Assembly (NCBI RefSeq): GCF_016616235.1
Contig: NZ_CP067100.1
Span: 6,321,001-6,385,000 of the forward strand
From: Bradyrhizobium diazoefficiens
GTDB taxonomy: Bacteria; Pseudomonadota; Alphaproteobacteria; Rhizobiales; Xanthobacteraceae
Length of the DNA: 64,000 bases
Direction of reading: 5' to 3'
Notes under the pieces: generated by a model
Told to the model about the DNA's origin: nothing
Database searches by the model: none
The model's input: the letters and a program-made list of their open reading frames with translations, nothing else
In this document: positions 1 through 9,159 of the stretch, in pieces
How the letters are laid out: each line of letters starts with the position of its first letter
Numbering within the stretch: position 1 is the first letter of the stretch
Program-made: the position numbers and the translations under genes

Positions 1-2738
1 TCGGCTTTCACCGCGCAAAACTTGAATTCGGGGATCTTGCCGAATGGGTCGAGCGCCGGGTTGGTGAGCAGGTTGGCCGCCGCTTCCGCGTAGCAGAATG
101 GCATGAACACCATGTTTTCCGGTACGTCGCGATCGGAGCGCACCTTGACCTCGACCGCGCCGCGGCGGGTCTCCAGCCGAATGAAGTCGCCGGGGACAAG
201 GCTCTTCCTGCGCATGTCCTTCGGCGACATGAACGCGACTGCCTCCGGCTCGATCTGGTCGAGCACCTGGGCGCGGCGCGTCATCGAGCCGGTATGCCAG
301 TGCTCCAGCACGCGGCCGGTTGAGAGTACCATCGGATATTCGTCGTCGGGAACTTCATCAGGCGGGATGACGTGGGCCGGCACGATCTTGCCACGGCCGC
401 TCGCGGTTGGAAAGCCCGTGGTGAAGATGATCTCATTGCCGGGCTTGTCGGGCGCATCGGCCGGATAGGTGACCGCGCCTTCGCGCACCAGCCGTTCCCA
501 GCTGATGTTCTTGAGCGACGGCATCAGCTCCGCCATTTCGGTGTAAACGTCGCCGGGGCCGGAATAATTCCACGGCAGGCCCATGCGCTTGCCGATCTCC
601 TGGATGATCCAGAGATCCTGGCGCGCGTCGCCCGGCGGCTTGATCACCTGGCGCGCGAGCTGCACGCGGCGATCGGTATTGGTGAAGGAGCCGTCCTTCT
701 CCGCGAACGCCGAGGCCGGCAGGATGACGTCGGCGTGGAACGCGGTTTCGGTGACGAAGAGATCCTGCACCACGAGATGATCGAGCATCGCGAGCGCATG
801 GCGCGCGTGCTGGAGATCGGGATCGGACATCGCGGGGTTCTCACCCTCGATATACATGCCCTTGATCTCGCCGGCATGGATCGCGTTCATGATCTCGACC
901 ACGGTCAGGCCGCGGACGGGATCGAGATCTTGGCCCCACAGTTTTTCGAAAGCGCCGCGCATGTCGTCGCGGCCGACCGGCTGGTAGTCCGGCAGGAACA
1001 TCGGGATCAGGCCCGCGTCGGAAGCGCCCTGCACATTGTTCTGGCCGCGCAGCGGATGCAGGCCGGTGCCGGGACGGCCGACCTGACCCGTGATCAGCGC
1101 CAGCGCAATCAGGCAGCGCGCATTGTCGGTGCCGTGAACGTGCTGGCTGATGCCCATGCCCCAGAAGATGATCGACGATTTTGCCCGCGCATAGGCCCGC
1201 GCCACCTCGCGCAGCGTCTGCGCCGGGATGCCGCAGATCGGCTCCATCTTCTCCGGCGTGAATTCCTTGATCTTTTCCTTGAGGTCCTCGAACCCCTCGG
1301 TGTAGCCGGCGATGTACTGGTCGTCGGTCAGGCCTTCGGTGATGATCGTGTTGATCATCGCGTTCAGCATGGCGACGTCCGAGCCGGGCTTGAACTGCAG
1401 ATGCTTGGTCGCGTGCCGCGACAGCGTCTGCCGCCGCGGGTCCATCACGAACAACTTGGCGCCGTTCTGCTTGACCGCGTTCTTGATGAAGGTCGCGGCA
1501 ACCGGATGGTTCACGGTCGGGTTGGCGCCGATCACCCAGATCACCTCGGCGTCCATCGCGGCCGAGAACGGCGCCGACACGGCGCCGGAGCTCAGGCCCT
1601 CGAACAGGGCCGCGACCGACGAGGCGTGGCACAGCCGGGTGCAGTGGTCGACATTGTTGGAGCCGAAACCGGTGCGCACCAGCTTCTGGAACAGATACGC
1701 CTCTTCATTCGAGCCCTTGGCAGAGCCGAAACCCGCCAGCGCCTTCACGCCCTTCTCGTCGCGGATTTTGACCAGACCCTTGGCGGCGATGTCGAGCGCC
1801 TCTTCCCAGCTCGCTTCACGGAAATGCGTGAAGGGATTGGCGGGATCGACCTGGTCGTTGGCATCCTTCTTCGCATTCGGCAGCCGCACCAGCGGTTTTG
1901 TGAGGCGATGCGGATGGTGGATGTAGTCGAAGCCGAAGCGGCCCTTCACGCAAAGACGGTTGTGGTTGGCCGGGCCGTCGCGGCCCTCGGCATAGATCAC
2001 CTTCTCGTCCTTGACCTCGTAGGTGACCTGGCAGCCGACGCCGCAGAACGGGCAGAGCGAGTCCACCTTCTTGTCCGCGTAAGTCACGCGGGTCTGCTTC
2101 TCGTCCAGCATGACCGCCGGCATCAACGCGCCGGTCGGGCAGGCCTGCACGCATTCGCCGCAGGCAACGCAAGTGGACTCGCCCATGGGATCGTCGAAGT
2201 CGAACACGACCTTGGAACCATGATTGCGATAGGCCATGCCGATGACGTCGTTGACCTGAACCTCGCGGCAGGCGCGCACGCAGAGGCCGCACTGGATGCA
2301 GGCATCGAGATTGACGCGCATCGCCGGATGGCTGGCGTCGGTCGCCCAGCGCTCGGCGGCGGGGAAGCGGCTCTCGGTAACGCCTGTCGTCTCGGCCCAG
2401 TGCCAGAATTTCGATTCCGGATCGTGTGAGGTCTCGCGCGCCGGCTGGTCGGCGACGAGCAGCTCCATCACCATCTTCTGCGCAGCCGTCGCGCGCGCGG
2501 ACTCGGTCTTCACCTTCATGCCGACCGAGGGCGTGCGCTTGCACGATGCCGCGAGCACACGCTCACCCTCGATCTCGACCATGCAGGCGCGGCAATTGCC
2601 GTCCGGGCGATAGTCCGGCGCCGGCGAATAGCACAAATGCGGGATCTCACGACCCTGGCGTTTGGCGACCTGCCAGATCGTCTCGCCCGGCTTGGCCTCG
2701 ACCTGCTTGCCGTCGAGCTCGAACGTAATCTTGGTCAT
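1..2738 (-). CDS. fdsA: NAD-dependent formate dehydrogenase alpha (catalytic) subunit, 3' end outside window
   Basis: Catalytic subunit of the cytosolic molybdenum/tungsten formate dehydrogenase that oxidises formate to CO2 and passes electrons to the diaphorase subunit. The reverse strand gives 912 codons without a stop. Residues 1-70 form a ferredoxin-type [2Fe-2S] domain (Cys36, Cys49, Cys52, Cys66). Further Cys clusters follow (CIQCGLCVRAC, CVACGECVQAC, CPFCGVGC), then the bis-MGD domain. The metal-ligand position reads NVDHCTR, with Cys about residue 366, so this is a cysteine and not a selenocysteine enzyme. The ATG at 2738 overlaps the fdsB stop by four bases (ATGA), indicating translational coupling. 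The last residues in view lie near the usual C-terminus, so probably only a short tail is missing. Family assignment is very secure. Confidence 0.96.
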   Translation of the reverse strand, partial: MTKITFELDGKQVEAKPGETIWQVAKRQGREIPHLCYSPAPDYRPDGNCRACMVEIEGERVLAASCKRTPSVGMKVKTESARATAAQKMVMELLVADQPARETSHDPESKFWHWAETTGVTESRFPAAERWATDASHPAMRVNLDACIQCGLCVRACREVQVNDVIGMAYRNHGSKVVFDFDDPMGESTCVACGECVQACPTGALMPAVMLDEKQTRVTYADKKVDSLCPFCGVGCQVTYEVKDEKVIYAEGRDGPANHNRLCVKGRFGFDYIHHPHRLTKPLVRLPNAKKDANDQVDPANPFTHFREASWEEALDIAAKGLVKIRDEKGVKALAGFGSAKGSNEEAYLFQKLVRTGFGSNNVDHCTRLCHASSVAALFEGLSSGAVSAPFSAAMDAEVIWVIGANPTVNHPVAATFIKNAVKQNGAKLFVMDPRRQTLSRHATKHLQFKPGSDVAMLNAMINTIITEGLTDDQYIAGYTEGFEDLKEKIKEFTPEKMEPICGIPAQTLREVARAYARAKSSIIFWGMGISQHVHGTDNARCLIALALITGQVGRPGTGLHPLRGQNNVQGASDAGLIPMFLPDYQPVGRDDMRGAFEKLWGQDLDPVRGLTVVEIMNAIHAGEIKGMYIEGENPAMSDPDLQHARHALAMLDHLVVQDLFVTETAFHADVILPASAFAEKDGSFTNTDRRVQLARQVIKPPGDARQDLWIIQEIGKRMGLPWNYSGPGDVYTEMAELMPSLKNISWERLVREGAVTYPADAPDKPGNEIIFTTGFPTASGRGKIVPAHVIPPDEVPDDEYPMVLSTGRVLEHWHTGSMTRRAQVLDQIEPEAVAFMSPKDMRRKSLVPGDFIRLETRRGAVEVKVRSDRDVPENMVFMPFCYAEAAANLLTNPALDPFGKIPEFKFCAVKA

Positions 2739-4444
2739 TCGGCCGCTTCCTTGAACTCGTCAGGGAAATATTTGATCACGGAGGACAGCGGATTCGATGC
2801 CGCCTGTCCCAGCCCGCAGATGGAGGCATCGCGCATCGCCTGGCTCAATTCTTCCAGAAGAGCGCGGTTCCAGACCGGCTTCTGCATCAGCAGCGCCGCC
2901 TTCTGGGTTCCGACACGGCACGGCGTGCACTGACCGCAGCTTTCATCCTCGAAGAACTTCATCAGGTTCAGCGCCGCCGCGCGCACGCTGTCCTTCTGCG
3001 ACAGGATCACGATCGCGGCCGAGCCGATGAAGCAGCCGTATTTTTCCAGCGTGCCGAAATCGAGCGGGATGTCGTCCATCGAGGCCGGCAGGATGCCGCC
3101 GGACGCGCCGCCCGGAAGATACGCGTAGAACTGATGGCCGTCGGCCATGCCACCGCAATGTTCGTCGATCAGCTCGCGCACGGTGATGCCCGCGGGCGCA
3201 AGCTTCATGCCCGGATTCTTGACGCGGCCCGAAACCGAGAAGCTGCGTAGGCCGTGGCGCTCGTGGCGGCCGTTGCCCTTCCACCAGTCGGCGCCCTTCT
3301 CGACGATGTCGCGCACCCACCACAGTGTCTCGATGTTGTTGATCAGCGTCGGCAGGCCGAACAGGCCGACCTGGAACGGATAAGGCGGCTTGTGCCGGGG
3401 CAGGCCGCGCTTGCCCTCGATGCTTTCAAGCAGCGAGGATTCCTCGCCGCAGATATAGGCGCCGGCGCCGCGGCGCATGTGCAGCGTCGGACCGGCTGGC
3501 GGAAGCTTTGCGATCTCGCGCTCGAGAATCTCACGCGAGGCTGGATATTCGTCGCGCAGATAGATGTAGACATCCGAGGCCTGCACCACATGCGCGCCGA
3601 TCAGCATGCCCTCGATGAAGCGATGCGGGTCGGTTTCGAGATAATAGCGGTCCTTGAACGTGCCCGGCTCGCCCTCATCGCCGTTGATCGCCATCAGCCG
3701 CGGACCGGGCTCGCCCAGCACCGCGCGCCATTTGCGCCCGGTGGGGAAGCCGGCGCCGCCAAGGCCGCGCAGCGAGGCGCCGTCGAGCGCCTTCAGCAGG
3801 TCGTCCTTCGACAATTCGCCGGAGCGCACACGACCCAGCAGCTTGTAGCCGCCATCGGCGACATAGGCGTTGTAGTCGACGTATTTGGGCAGATGCGCGT
3901 GGGTATCGCCGCCCTTCGCCGCGGCCATCACACTGGCAACGGTCGCGTGGTCGACGAAGTTATGGCCGACTTCCGCGGCGGGCGCGGTGTCACAGCGGCC
4001 GACGCAGGGCGCGCGCACGACGCGGATACCGGGACCGGCGGCGTCTTGCAGATCCGCGAGCAGCTTCTCGCCGCCGAGCATCGCGCAGGTCAGCGAATCG
4101 CAGACGCGGATCGTCAGCGGCGGAATGCTCGGCTCGCCTTCCTTCACGATGTCGAAATGCGCATAGAACGTCGCGGTCTCGAACACTTCGGCGAAGGCGA
4201 GCTTCATCTCGTCGGCCAGCGCGGCGAGATGCGCGGCCGAGATCTGATGATATTTGTCCTGGACCAGGTGCAGATATTCGATCAGCAGATCGCGCCGCCG
4301 CGGCCTGTCGCCAAGCAACTGCTCGATCTCGTGCGCGGCGGTCGGATCGACTTGCCGTCCCTTGGGCGTAGCCTTGGCGCGCCGGCGCCCCTCGCCCGGA
4401 TGCTCGAATTCCCTGACCTTGTGAACGTCGTCGTTGCTACTCAT
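2735..4444 (-). CDS. fdsB: NAD-dependent formate dehydrogenase beta subunit, NuoE-NuoF-like fusion
   Basis: Diaphorase subunit that takes electrons from FdsA and reduces NAD+. The 569-residue protein joins a NuoE/FdsG-like thioredoxin-fold [2Fe-2S] domain (about residues 35-175; Cys115, Cys120, Cys147, Cys151) to a NuoF-like domain. The latter has a glycine-rich FMN site (GLGGAGFPTG, about 227-236), a nucleotide site (YICGEESSLLE, about 330-340) and a [4Fe-4S] site (ESCGQCTPC, Cys503/506/509). No separate fdsG is visible upstream, so the fusion probably supplies both functions. A GAGGAG sequence lies upstream of the ATG at 4444. The next upstream gene on this strand is a small exported protein, so fdsB probably starts the FDH operon. 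Confidence 0.95.
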   Translation of the reverse strand: MSSNDDVHKVREFEHPGEGRRRAKATPKGRQVDPTAAHEIEQLLGDRPRRRDLLIEYLHLVQDKYHQISAAHLAALADEMKLAFAEVFETATFYAHFDIVKEGEPSIPPLTIRVCDSLTCAMLGGEKLLADLQDAAGPGIRVVRAPCVGRCDTAPAAEVGHNFVDHATVASVMAAAKGGDTHAHLPKYVDYNAYVADGGYKLLGRVRSGELSKDDLLKALDGASLRGLGGAGFPTGRKWRAVLGEPGPRLMAINGDEGEPGTFKDRYYLETDPHRFIEGMLIGAHVVQASDVYIYLRDEYPASREILEREIAKLPPAGPTLHMRRGAGAYICGEESSLLESIEGKRGLPRHKPPYPFQVGLFGLPTLINNIETLWWVRDIVEKGADWWKGNGRHERHGLRSFSVSGRVKNPGMKLAPAGITVRELIDEHCGGMADGHQFYAYLPGGASGGILPASMDDIPLDFGTLEKYGCFIGSAAIVILSQKDSVRAAALNLMKFFEDESCGQCTPCRVGTQKAALLMQKPVWNRALLEELSQAMRDASICGLGQAASNPLSSVIKYFPDEFKEAAE

Positions 4445-4614
4445 GGAAACGCCGCGTTCTCCTCAAAAAGCCGCGATGATCACGCTCTTGCTGGACACGA
4501 CTCTAGCCTCTGGTATGCCAGATGCAAGGAAATTTAGAACGTGTCTATAACCATTTAGGGGACGGGCAGCCGTCCTGCCACGCCCCCTCGCACCAACTCA
4601 GGTGGAACCTGCCC

Positions 4615-4899
4615 TCACGTCTTGTTCATGCATTCTTCGATGTAGAACCAGCGGTCGTCGCCGGTGAGCCCCTTGGACTTCACGTCCGCCCGACACGCCT
4701 TCAGCTTGGGCTTGTTGGCGGCCCACTTCGCCTTCATGTCCTTCAGCTTCTGCATGGTGAGCTTCATCTTGCCCGGCGGCTTGGCGTTGGTCGTTGCAGC
4801 CGGCGCCGTGGTGGCAGGCGCCGCTGCGGTTTGCGCCGACGCGACATGAAAGCTTGCGGCCAGCAGCACGGCGGCAAGGCAGATACGGGTGCGAAGCAT
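4615..4899 (-). CDS. small exported PsiF-like protein
   Basis: A 94-residue protein with an N-terminal signal peptide (MLRTRICLAAVLLAASFHVASAQ), an Ala/Thr/Pro-rich linker and a C-terminal segment with two Cys. The spacing C-x6-KGL-x-GDDR-x4-EEC resembles the PsiF repeat of phosphate-starvation-inducible proteins. I chose the ATG at 4899 because AGGGGG lies just upstream; an ATG 21 bases earlier lacks a good ribosome site. It is probably periplasmic. The role is unknown and the PsiF link is a weak pattern match. It lies between the FDH operon and the oxalate/formate transporter, all on the minus strand. Confidence 0.7.
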   Translation of the reverse strand: MLRTRICLAAVLLAASFHVASAQTAAAPATTAPAATTNAKPPGKMKLTMQKLKDMKAKWAANKPKLKACRADVKSKGLTGDDRWFYIEECMNKT

Positions 4900-4991
4900 A
4901 AGTGTCCCCCTGGGTCCCATTCTCGATCATTTGGCAGGCAACGCCGCGGGAAGCCGAACGGCGGCCATCCCGCGGCGATGTGGGTTTGCGA

Positions 4992-6647
4992 TCAGAAGAT
5001 CTTCACCGCGCTTTCAAGCGTCTTCCACACGCCCCAAGCAAGCGGAACGCCGACAAAGGCCCAGAAAAGCGCCGCCCACACGTCAAGTCCGCCCTTTCCG
5101 ATGCCGAACGAGCCGTGCTGGATCGCCGCTTCACTCTTGGCGCTTGCGGCCTGAAGCCTCGCGACCTCCTCCTCGCTCATGTTCCACTTCGGATCAACCG
5201 GCTTGATCAGATAATTGCAGATCAGGCCCGCGATCAGCATGGCGCAGAGAATGTACATGGTGGTGTTGTAGAGCTGGTCGCGCGGCACGCCGGCGGCGAG
5301 CTGGAACTCGCGGATGTAGTTCACCACTACCGGCCCGATAATGCCCGCAGTCGACCAAGCCGTCAGCAGCCGGCCGTGAATGGCGCCGACGAACTGGGTT
5401 CCGAACATGTCGGCCAGATAAGCCGGCACGGTCGCAAAGCCACCGCCATACATCGATAGGATGATGCCGAAGCCGAGCACGAACAGCAGCTTCGAACCCA
5501 TCGCCGCGAAGGTCGGCGCCAGTGCGTAGAGCACGATGCCGAGAATGAAGAACGTGTAATAGGTGTTCTTGCGGCCGATATGATCCGACAGCGAGGCCCA
5601 GAAGAACCGGCCGCCAATGTTGAACAACGACAACAGGCCGGCGAACCCGGCCGCGATGCCGGCGATGACGCTCTTCTGCTCGACCGACAGCTGCCCAAAG
5701 GTCAGCTCCGGGTGACCGATCAGCTTGCCCGCGAAGATCTCCTGCAACATCGGCGAGGCCATGCCGATCACGCCGATGCCTGCTGACACGTTCAGGCACA
5801 GCACCCACCAGATCAGCCAGAATTGTGGCGTCTTGTGCGCGTTGTTAAGATGCACGTGGTGCTCGGAGATCATCGATTTCTTTTCGCTCGGCGGCGTCCA
5901 GCCGTCTGGCTGCCAACCGGGCGGCGTCACGCGATAAGCGAAGGCGCCGATCATCATGAAGACGAAATAGACCACGCCCATTACGACGAAGGTCTGCCAG
6001 ACGCCGACATCCGTCGGGGACTTGAAATAGTTGATCAAGAGGTTGGCGAGTGGTGCGCCGATCATGGCGCCGCCGCCGAATCCCATGATGGCCATACCGG
6101 TCGCCATGCCGCGGCGGTCGGGGAACCATTTGATCAAGGTCGACACCGGTGAGATGTAGCCAAGACCGAGACCGACGCCGCCGATCACACCGGCGCCGAG
6201 CCACATGATCCAGAGCTGGTGGACATAGACGCCGAAGGCGCCGACCAGCAGACCGCCACCCCAGCATAGCGCGGCGACAACTCCGGCCTTGCGGGGGCCC
6301 ACCCGCTCAAGCCAGCCACCCCAGATCGCGGCCGAGACGCCGAGCAGGACGAAAAACAGCGTGAACGTCCACCCAAGGCTTGCGACCTTCCAGTCGCAGG
6401 TCGTGGTGAAGAGTTCCTGAAACAGCGAGATGTCCGGGCATGCCTTGCTCTGCGTGATCCCGATGGAACGCGACAGCGGCAGCCAGAACACCGAGAAGCC
6501 ATAGGCCATGCCGATGCAGAGATGGATGCACAGCGCCGCCGGCGGCACCAGCCAGCGATTGAACCCGGCGGTCGCGATGGTCCGTTCGCGATCAAGAAAA
6601 CCTGCGCCAGCGCGCGAAATCCTTCCAGCGCTCTCGACTGTCGTCAT
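4992..6647 (-). CDS. OFA-type MFS transporter (oxalate/formate antiporter family)
   Basis: A polytopic membrane protein of 551 residues with about twelve hydrophobic segments. An early segment (AALCIHLCIGMAYGFSVFWLP) is typical of the oxalate/formate antiporter branch of the major facilitator superfamily. The loop after the second helix carries an extra Cys-containing stretch common in the longer OFA members. I start at the ATG at 6647 because GGGGAGGAAT precedes it; the frame is open for 33 more codons without a good start. Its position beside formate dehydrogenase suggests uptake of oxalate or formate to feed FDH (inference). No oxalyl-CoA decarboxylase or formyl-CoA transferase is in the window, so the substrate is not settled. 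Confidence 0.88.
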   Translation of the reverse strand: MTTVESAGRISRAGAGFLDRERTIATAGFNRWLVPPAALCIHLCIGMAYGFSVFWLPLSRSIGITQSKACPDISLFQELFTTTCDWKVASLGWTFTLFFVLLGVSAAIWGGWLERVGPRKAGVVAALCWGGGLLVGAFGVYVHQLWIMWLGAGVIGGVGLGLGYISPVSTLIKWFPDRRGMATGMAIMGFGGGAMIGAPLANLLINYFKSPTDVGVWQTFVVMGVVYFVFMMIGAFAYRVTPPGWQPDGWTPPSEKKSMISEHHVHLNNAHKTPQFWLIWWVLCLNVSAGIGVIGMASPMLQEIFAGKLIGHPELTFGQLSVEQKSVIAGIAAGFAGLLSLFNIGGRFFWASLSDHIGRKNTYYTFFILGIVLYALAPTFAAMGSKLLFVLGFGIILSMYGGGFATVPAYLADMFGTQFVGAIHGRLLTAWSTAGIIGPVVVNYIREFQLAAGVPRDQLYNTTMYILCAMLIAGLICNYLIKPVDPKWNMSEEEVARLQAASAKSEAAIQHGSFGIGKGGLDVWAALFWAFVGVPLAWGVWKTLESAVKIF

Positions 6648-6964
6648 GCATTCCTCCCCTACAGCCGCCCTTCTGAGCGGACCTGCTGCCACATCCTGGT
6701 CTTCAGCCCATCGCCGCGCAGCTGCTGTCCCTGCTGCTCCGCACAATCACCCGGCACGCGCCAGGATCGTCACGCGTGCCTGAAAAGTTAACCCCTCAAA
6801 CGGGGCCCTATGCCCGATACGTCTTGCAGGCTTCGTGCGTGGCCCGTTAATCCGCGTCTCGCAGACAAGACTCAACCTCCGCGCCTGCGCGGAGAAGGTC
6901 CATTGGGGCAGAAGCCGTGATCGATGTCGATAGACAAAAGGTCGGTATCAACGCGGTAACGTTC
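6648..6964. other. 317-base intergenic region, no gene seen
   Basis: Upstream region of the OFA transporter and downstream region of the tusA-like gene. It contains a GC hairpin (CTCCGCG, four-base loop, CGCGGAG) at 6877-6894 that could end the mobB-moeA-tusA transcript, although no U-run follows it. Short reading frames here have no recognisable content. Confidence 0.4.
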
Positions 6965-7228
6965 TCAAGAACGCAGCGCACCATTGACGCTCTCTATCGA
7001 ACCATTTGTCTTTTCTATCAAGAATACGATGCGCGCGTCGCTGCGCTCGGTGATCTCCACCATGTCGCCGGTCTCGCGAATCAGGTTCGGAATATCAATC
7101 ACCGACAGGGGGTCGGTGCAGAGCACTTCGAGCTGATCGCCCGGTTGCAGCGGCTTGAGCGCTTTGCGGGTCTTTAGAGCGGGTAGCGGGCATTTCAGCC
7201 CGGTGAGGTCGAGCGTCGTTCTGGTCAT
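6965..7228 (-). CDS. TusA/SirA-family sulfur carrier protein
   Basis: An 87-residue protein with the family signature LTGLKCPLP, in which the Cys of the CPxP motif carries persulfide sulfur. It is the last gene of a minus-strand run mobB-moeA-tusA-like. FdhD, encoded divergently at 9160, sulfurates the molybdenum cofactor of formate dehydrogenase, so a sulfur carrier here makes sense; TusA-type proteins are known to deliver sulfur to several acceptors. A direct role in FDH maturation is inferred from context. It could equally serve tRNA thiolation or another sulfur relay. Confidence 0.85.
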   Translation of the reverse strand: MTRTTLDLTGLKCPLPALKTRKALKPLQPGDQLEVLCTDPLSVIDIPNLIRETGDMVEITERSDARIVFLIEKTNGSIESVNGALRS

Positions 7229-7272
7229 GGGCGCAACATGGCGAGACCAATCATTGGCGTCAACGCGAGAAC

Positions 7273-8529
7273 CTAGAGCAGCTCTGCGTAGGACAAGAAA
7301 CCTACGCCTCGTCCCGGCTCGACATGGATGATGTCCTCGCCGAGCTCGACGAGACCATCGGTCTCGACCAACGAAGACAACAGACCGGCGCCTTCACGCG
7401 GGAACTTGACCGCCTCCAGGACGCCATCCTCTCCGCGCCGCAAGGTCGCGCGAACATATTCGCGGCGGCCGATCTTCTTCTTGTAGGTGAACGCCGCGCG
7501 CACCGGGATCGGCAAAAGCTGTTCCTGCAGGCTGCCGGCCAGCGCCAACACGGTGGGCCGCACCACATGGACAAAGGTGACAAAGCTCGCCACGGGATTG
7601 CCGGGCAGACCGATCAGCGGCGTACCAGCGATGATGCCCATCGCGACGGGACGGCCGGGCTTGATCGCGATCCGCCATAGTACGAGCGAGCCGATGCTCT
7701 CGACCGCCGCCTTGACGTGATCCTCCTCGCCGGTCGAGACGCCGCCGGTGGTGAGGATCAGGTCATGGCCGCCGGCAACCTGCTTTAAGCCGTTGGCGAG
7801 CGAAGTTCGTTCGTCGCGCAGGATGCCGAGATCGCTGACCTCGCAGCCGAGCCGGCGCAGCATCGCCATCAGCATGAAGCGATTCGAATCAAACAGCTGC
7901 GAGGGGGCGCGGGGCTCGCCGGGCGAAGCCAGCTCATCGCCGGTCGAGAACACCGCGACGCGGATGCGCCTGACGACGTCGAGCCGCGTTAGTCCGAATG
8001 CCGCCGCGAGCGCGAGGTGCTGCGGCCGCAGGCGCTGGCCGGCGCGCAGCGCGACATGTCCTTGGGGAATGTCCTCGCCCGCAGGACGAACATTCGCGCC
8101 CGGCTTCAGTCCCGGCGGCAGCACGACCTTGCCAGCCTGATCGATGCGGACATCTTCCTGCATGAAGACCGTTTCGGCCCCCGGCGGCAGCGGCGCGCCG
8201 GTAAAGATGCGCACCGTGTGGGCCGGCTTGATCGGCGCATGCGCACCCCCGCCGGCCTGGATGCGGCCATCGAGCGGCAATGCCTGCTCCGCGCTCTGCG
8301 GAAGATCGGCGCTACGCACGGCGTAACCGTCGACGGCCGAATTGGTGAACGGCGGCAGCGGCAGCGGTGCGGCAATGTCGCGCGCCAGCACGCGCCCGTC
8401 GGCATCGACGAGCGCCACCGTTTCGAGATCCGCAATCGCGTTGACGCGGCTCGTGATCAGCCCAACGGCCTCGTCGACCGACAGCATCGGTCCGCCAAAG
8501 GCAAAGCAATCGTCCGACAGTTGCGCCAT
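7273..8529 (-). CDS. moeA: molybdopterin molybdenumtransferase MoeA
   Basis: Inserts molybdate into adenylylated molybdopterin during molybdenum-cofactor synthesis. At 418 residues it has standard MoeA length and all hallmark blocks: PPFTNSAVDGYAVR near the N-terminus, FSTGDEL, TTGGVSTGEEDHVK and LPGNPVASF, followed by the C-terminal beta-barrel domain. It starts 9 bases after the mobB stop, so the two are probably co-transcribed. Of the three MoeA-type genes in this window it is the one with canonical architecture and is likely the housekeeping copy. Confidence 0.95.
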   Translation of the reverse strand: MAQLSDDCFAFGGPMLSVDEAVGLITSRVNAIADLETVALVDADGRVLARDIAAPLPLPPFTNSAVDGYAVRSADLPQSAEQALPLDGRIQAGGGAHAPIKPAHTVRIFTGAPLPPGAETVFMQEDVRIDQAGKVVLPPGLKPGANVRPAGEDIPQGHVALRAGQRLRPQHLALAAAFGLTRLDVVRRIRVAVFSTGDELASPGEPRAPSQLFDSNRFMLMAMLRRLGCEVSDLGILRDERTSLANGLKQVAGGHDLILTTGGVSTGEEDHVKAAVESIGSLVLWRIAIKPGRPVAMGIIAGTPLIGLPGNPVASFVTFVHVVRPTVLALAGSLQEQLLPIPVRAAFTYKKKIGRREYVRATLRRGEDGVLEAVKFPREGAGLLSSLVETDGLVELGEDIIHVEPGRGVGFLSYAELL

Positions 8530-8538
8530 GGTGCCTCG

Positions 8539-9066
8539 TCAGCGTATCGCGCCGCTTCTTGCCACCACTTCCTCGACCGGCATCGCCGCACGCAGCAGCA
8601 ACGCGGCTGCGGCCGGGATATCATCGAGATGGACGGTCGGCAGCCGGGTTTCAATGGCAGTGTCGGTCGCGATCCCGGCTATTCCGGGATCATCGGGAAA
8701 CAGCAGCGGCTTGCCGTTGGCGGCGCGATGTACCTCGATCTTGCGATGCGGCTCGCGCTTGAAACCCTCGACCACGACGAGATCGACGGCGGATAGCTTG
8801 CTCAATAGCTCCGGCAACCGCGGCTCCGCCGCGCCGCGCAGCTCGTGCATCAGCGCCCAGCGGTTTGATGAGGCCACCAGCACCTCGGCCGCACCGGCCT
8901 CGCGATGGCGCCAGGAATCCTTGCCGGGCACGTCGACGTCGAACTGGTGATGCGCATGCTTGATGACCGAGACGCGCAGGCCCTGCGCATTGAAATGCGG
9001 GATCAGCCGCGTCAACAGCGTGGTCTTGCCCGCACCGCTCCAGCCCGCAAGGCCGATGACTTTCAT
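8539..9066 (-). CDS. mobB: molybdopterin-guanine dinucleotide biosynthesis protein MobB
   Basis: A 175-residue P-loop GTP-binding protein that assists MobA in making the MGD cofactor used by formate dehydrogenase. It has a Walker A motif (GWSGAGKTTL) at the N-terminus, the family signature VIKHAHHQFDVD and a VVVEGFKRE block. The frame is open far upstream, antisense to fdhD and mobA. The ATG at 9066 is the only start that gives a normal MobB N-terminus (MKVIGLAGWSG). It is first in the mobB-moeA-tusA run and divergent from fdhD across about 90 bases. Confidence 0.94.
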   Translation of the reverse strand: MKVIGLAGWSGAGKTTLLTRLIPHFNAQGLRVSVIKHAHHQFDVDVPGKDSWRHREAGAAEVLVASSNRWALMHELRGAAEPRLPELLSKLSAVDLVVVEGFKREPHRKIEVHRAANGKPLLFPDDPGIAGIATDTAIETRLPTVHLDDIPAAAALLLRAAMPVEEVVARSGAIR

Positions 9067-9159
9067 AACCGTTCGATCTCCGCGGCCGGAACCGCCTTCT
9101 CCATCATCGTGAGCATGCTTATATCGGCTCGACCCGAATGTCATGCTAACGTCACGGCC

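Noticed and set aside
372-2429. Long plus-strand reading frame (685 codons) opposite fdsA
   Set aside because: It is antisense to fdsA, Arg/His/Asp-rich as expected for a shadow frame in high-GC DNA, and shows no domain; fdsA on the minus strand has every expected motif.
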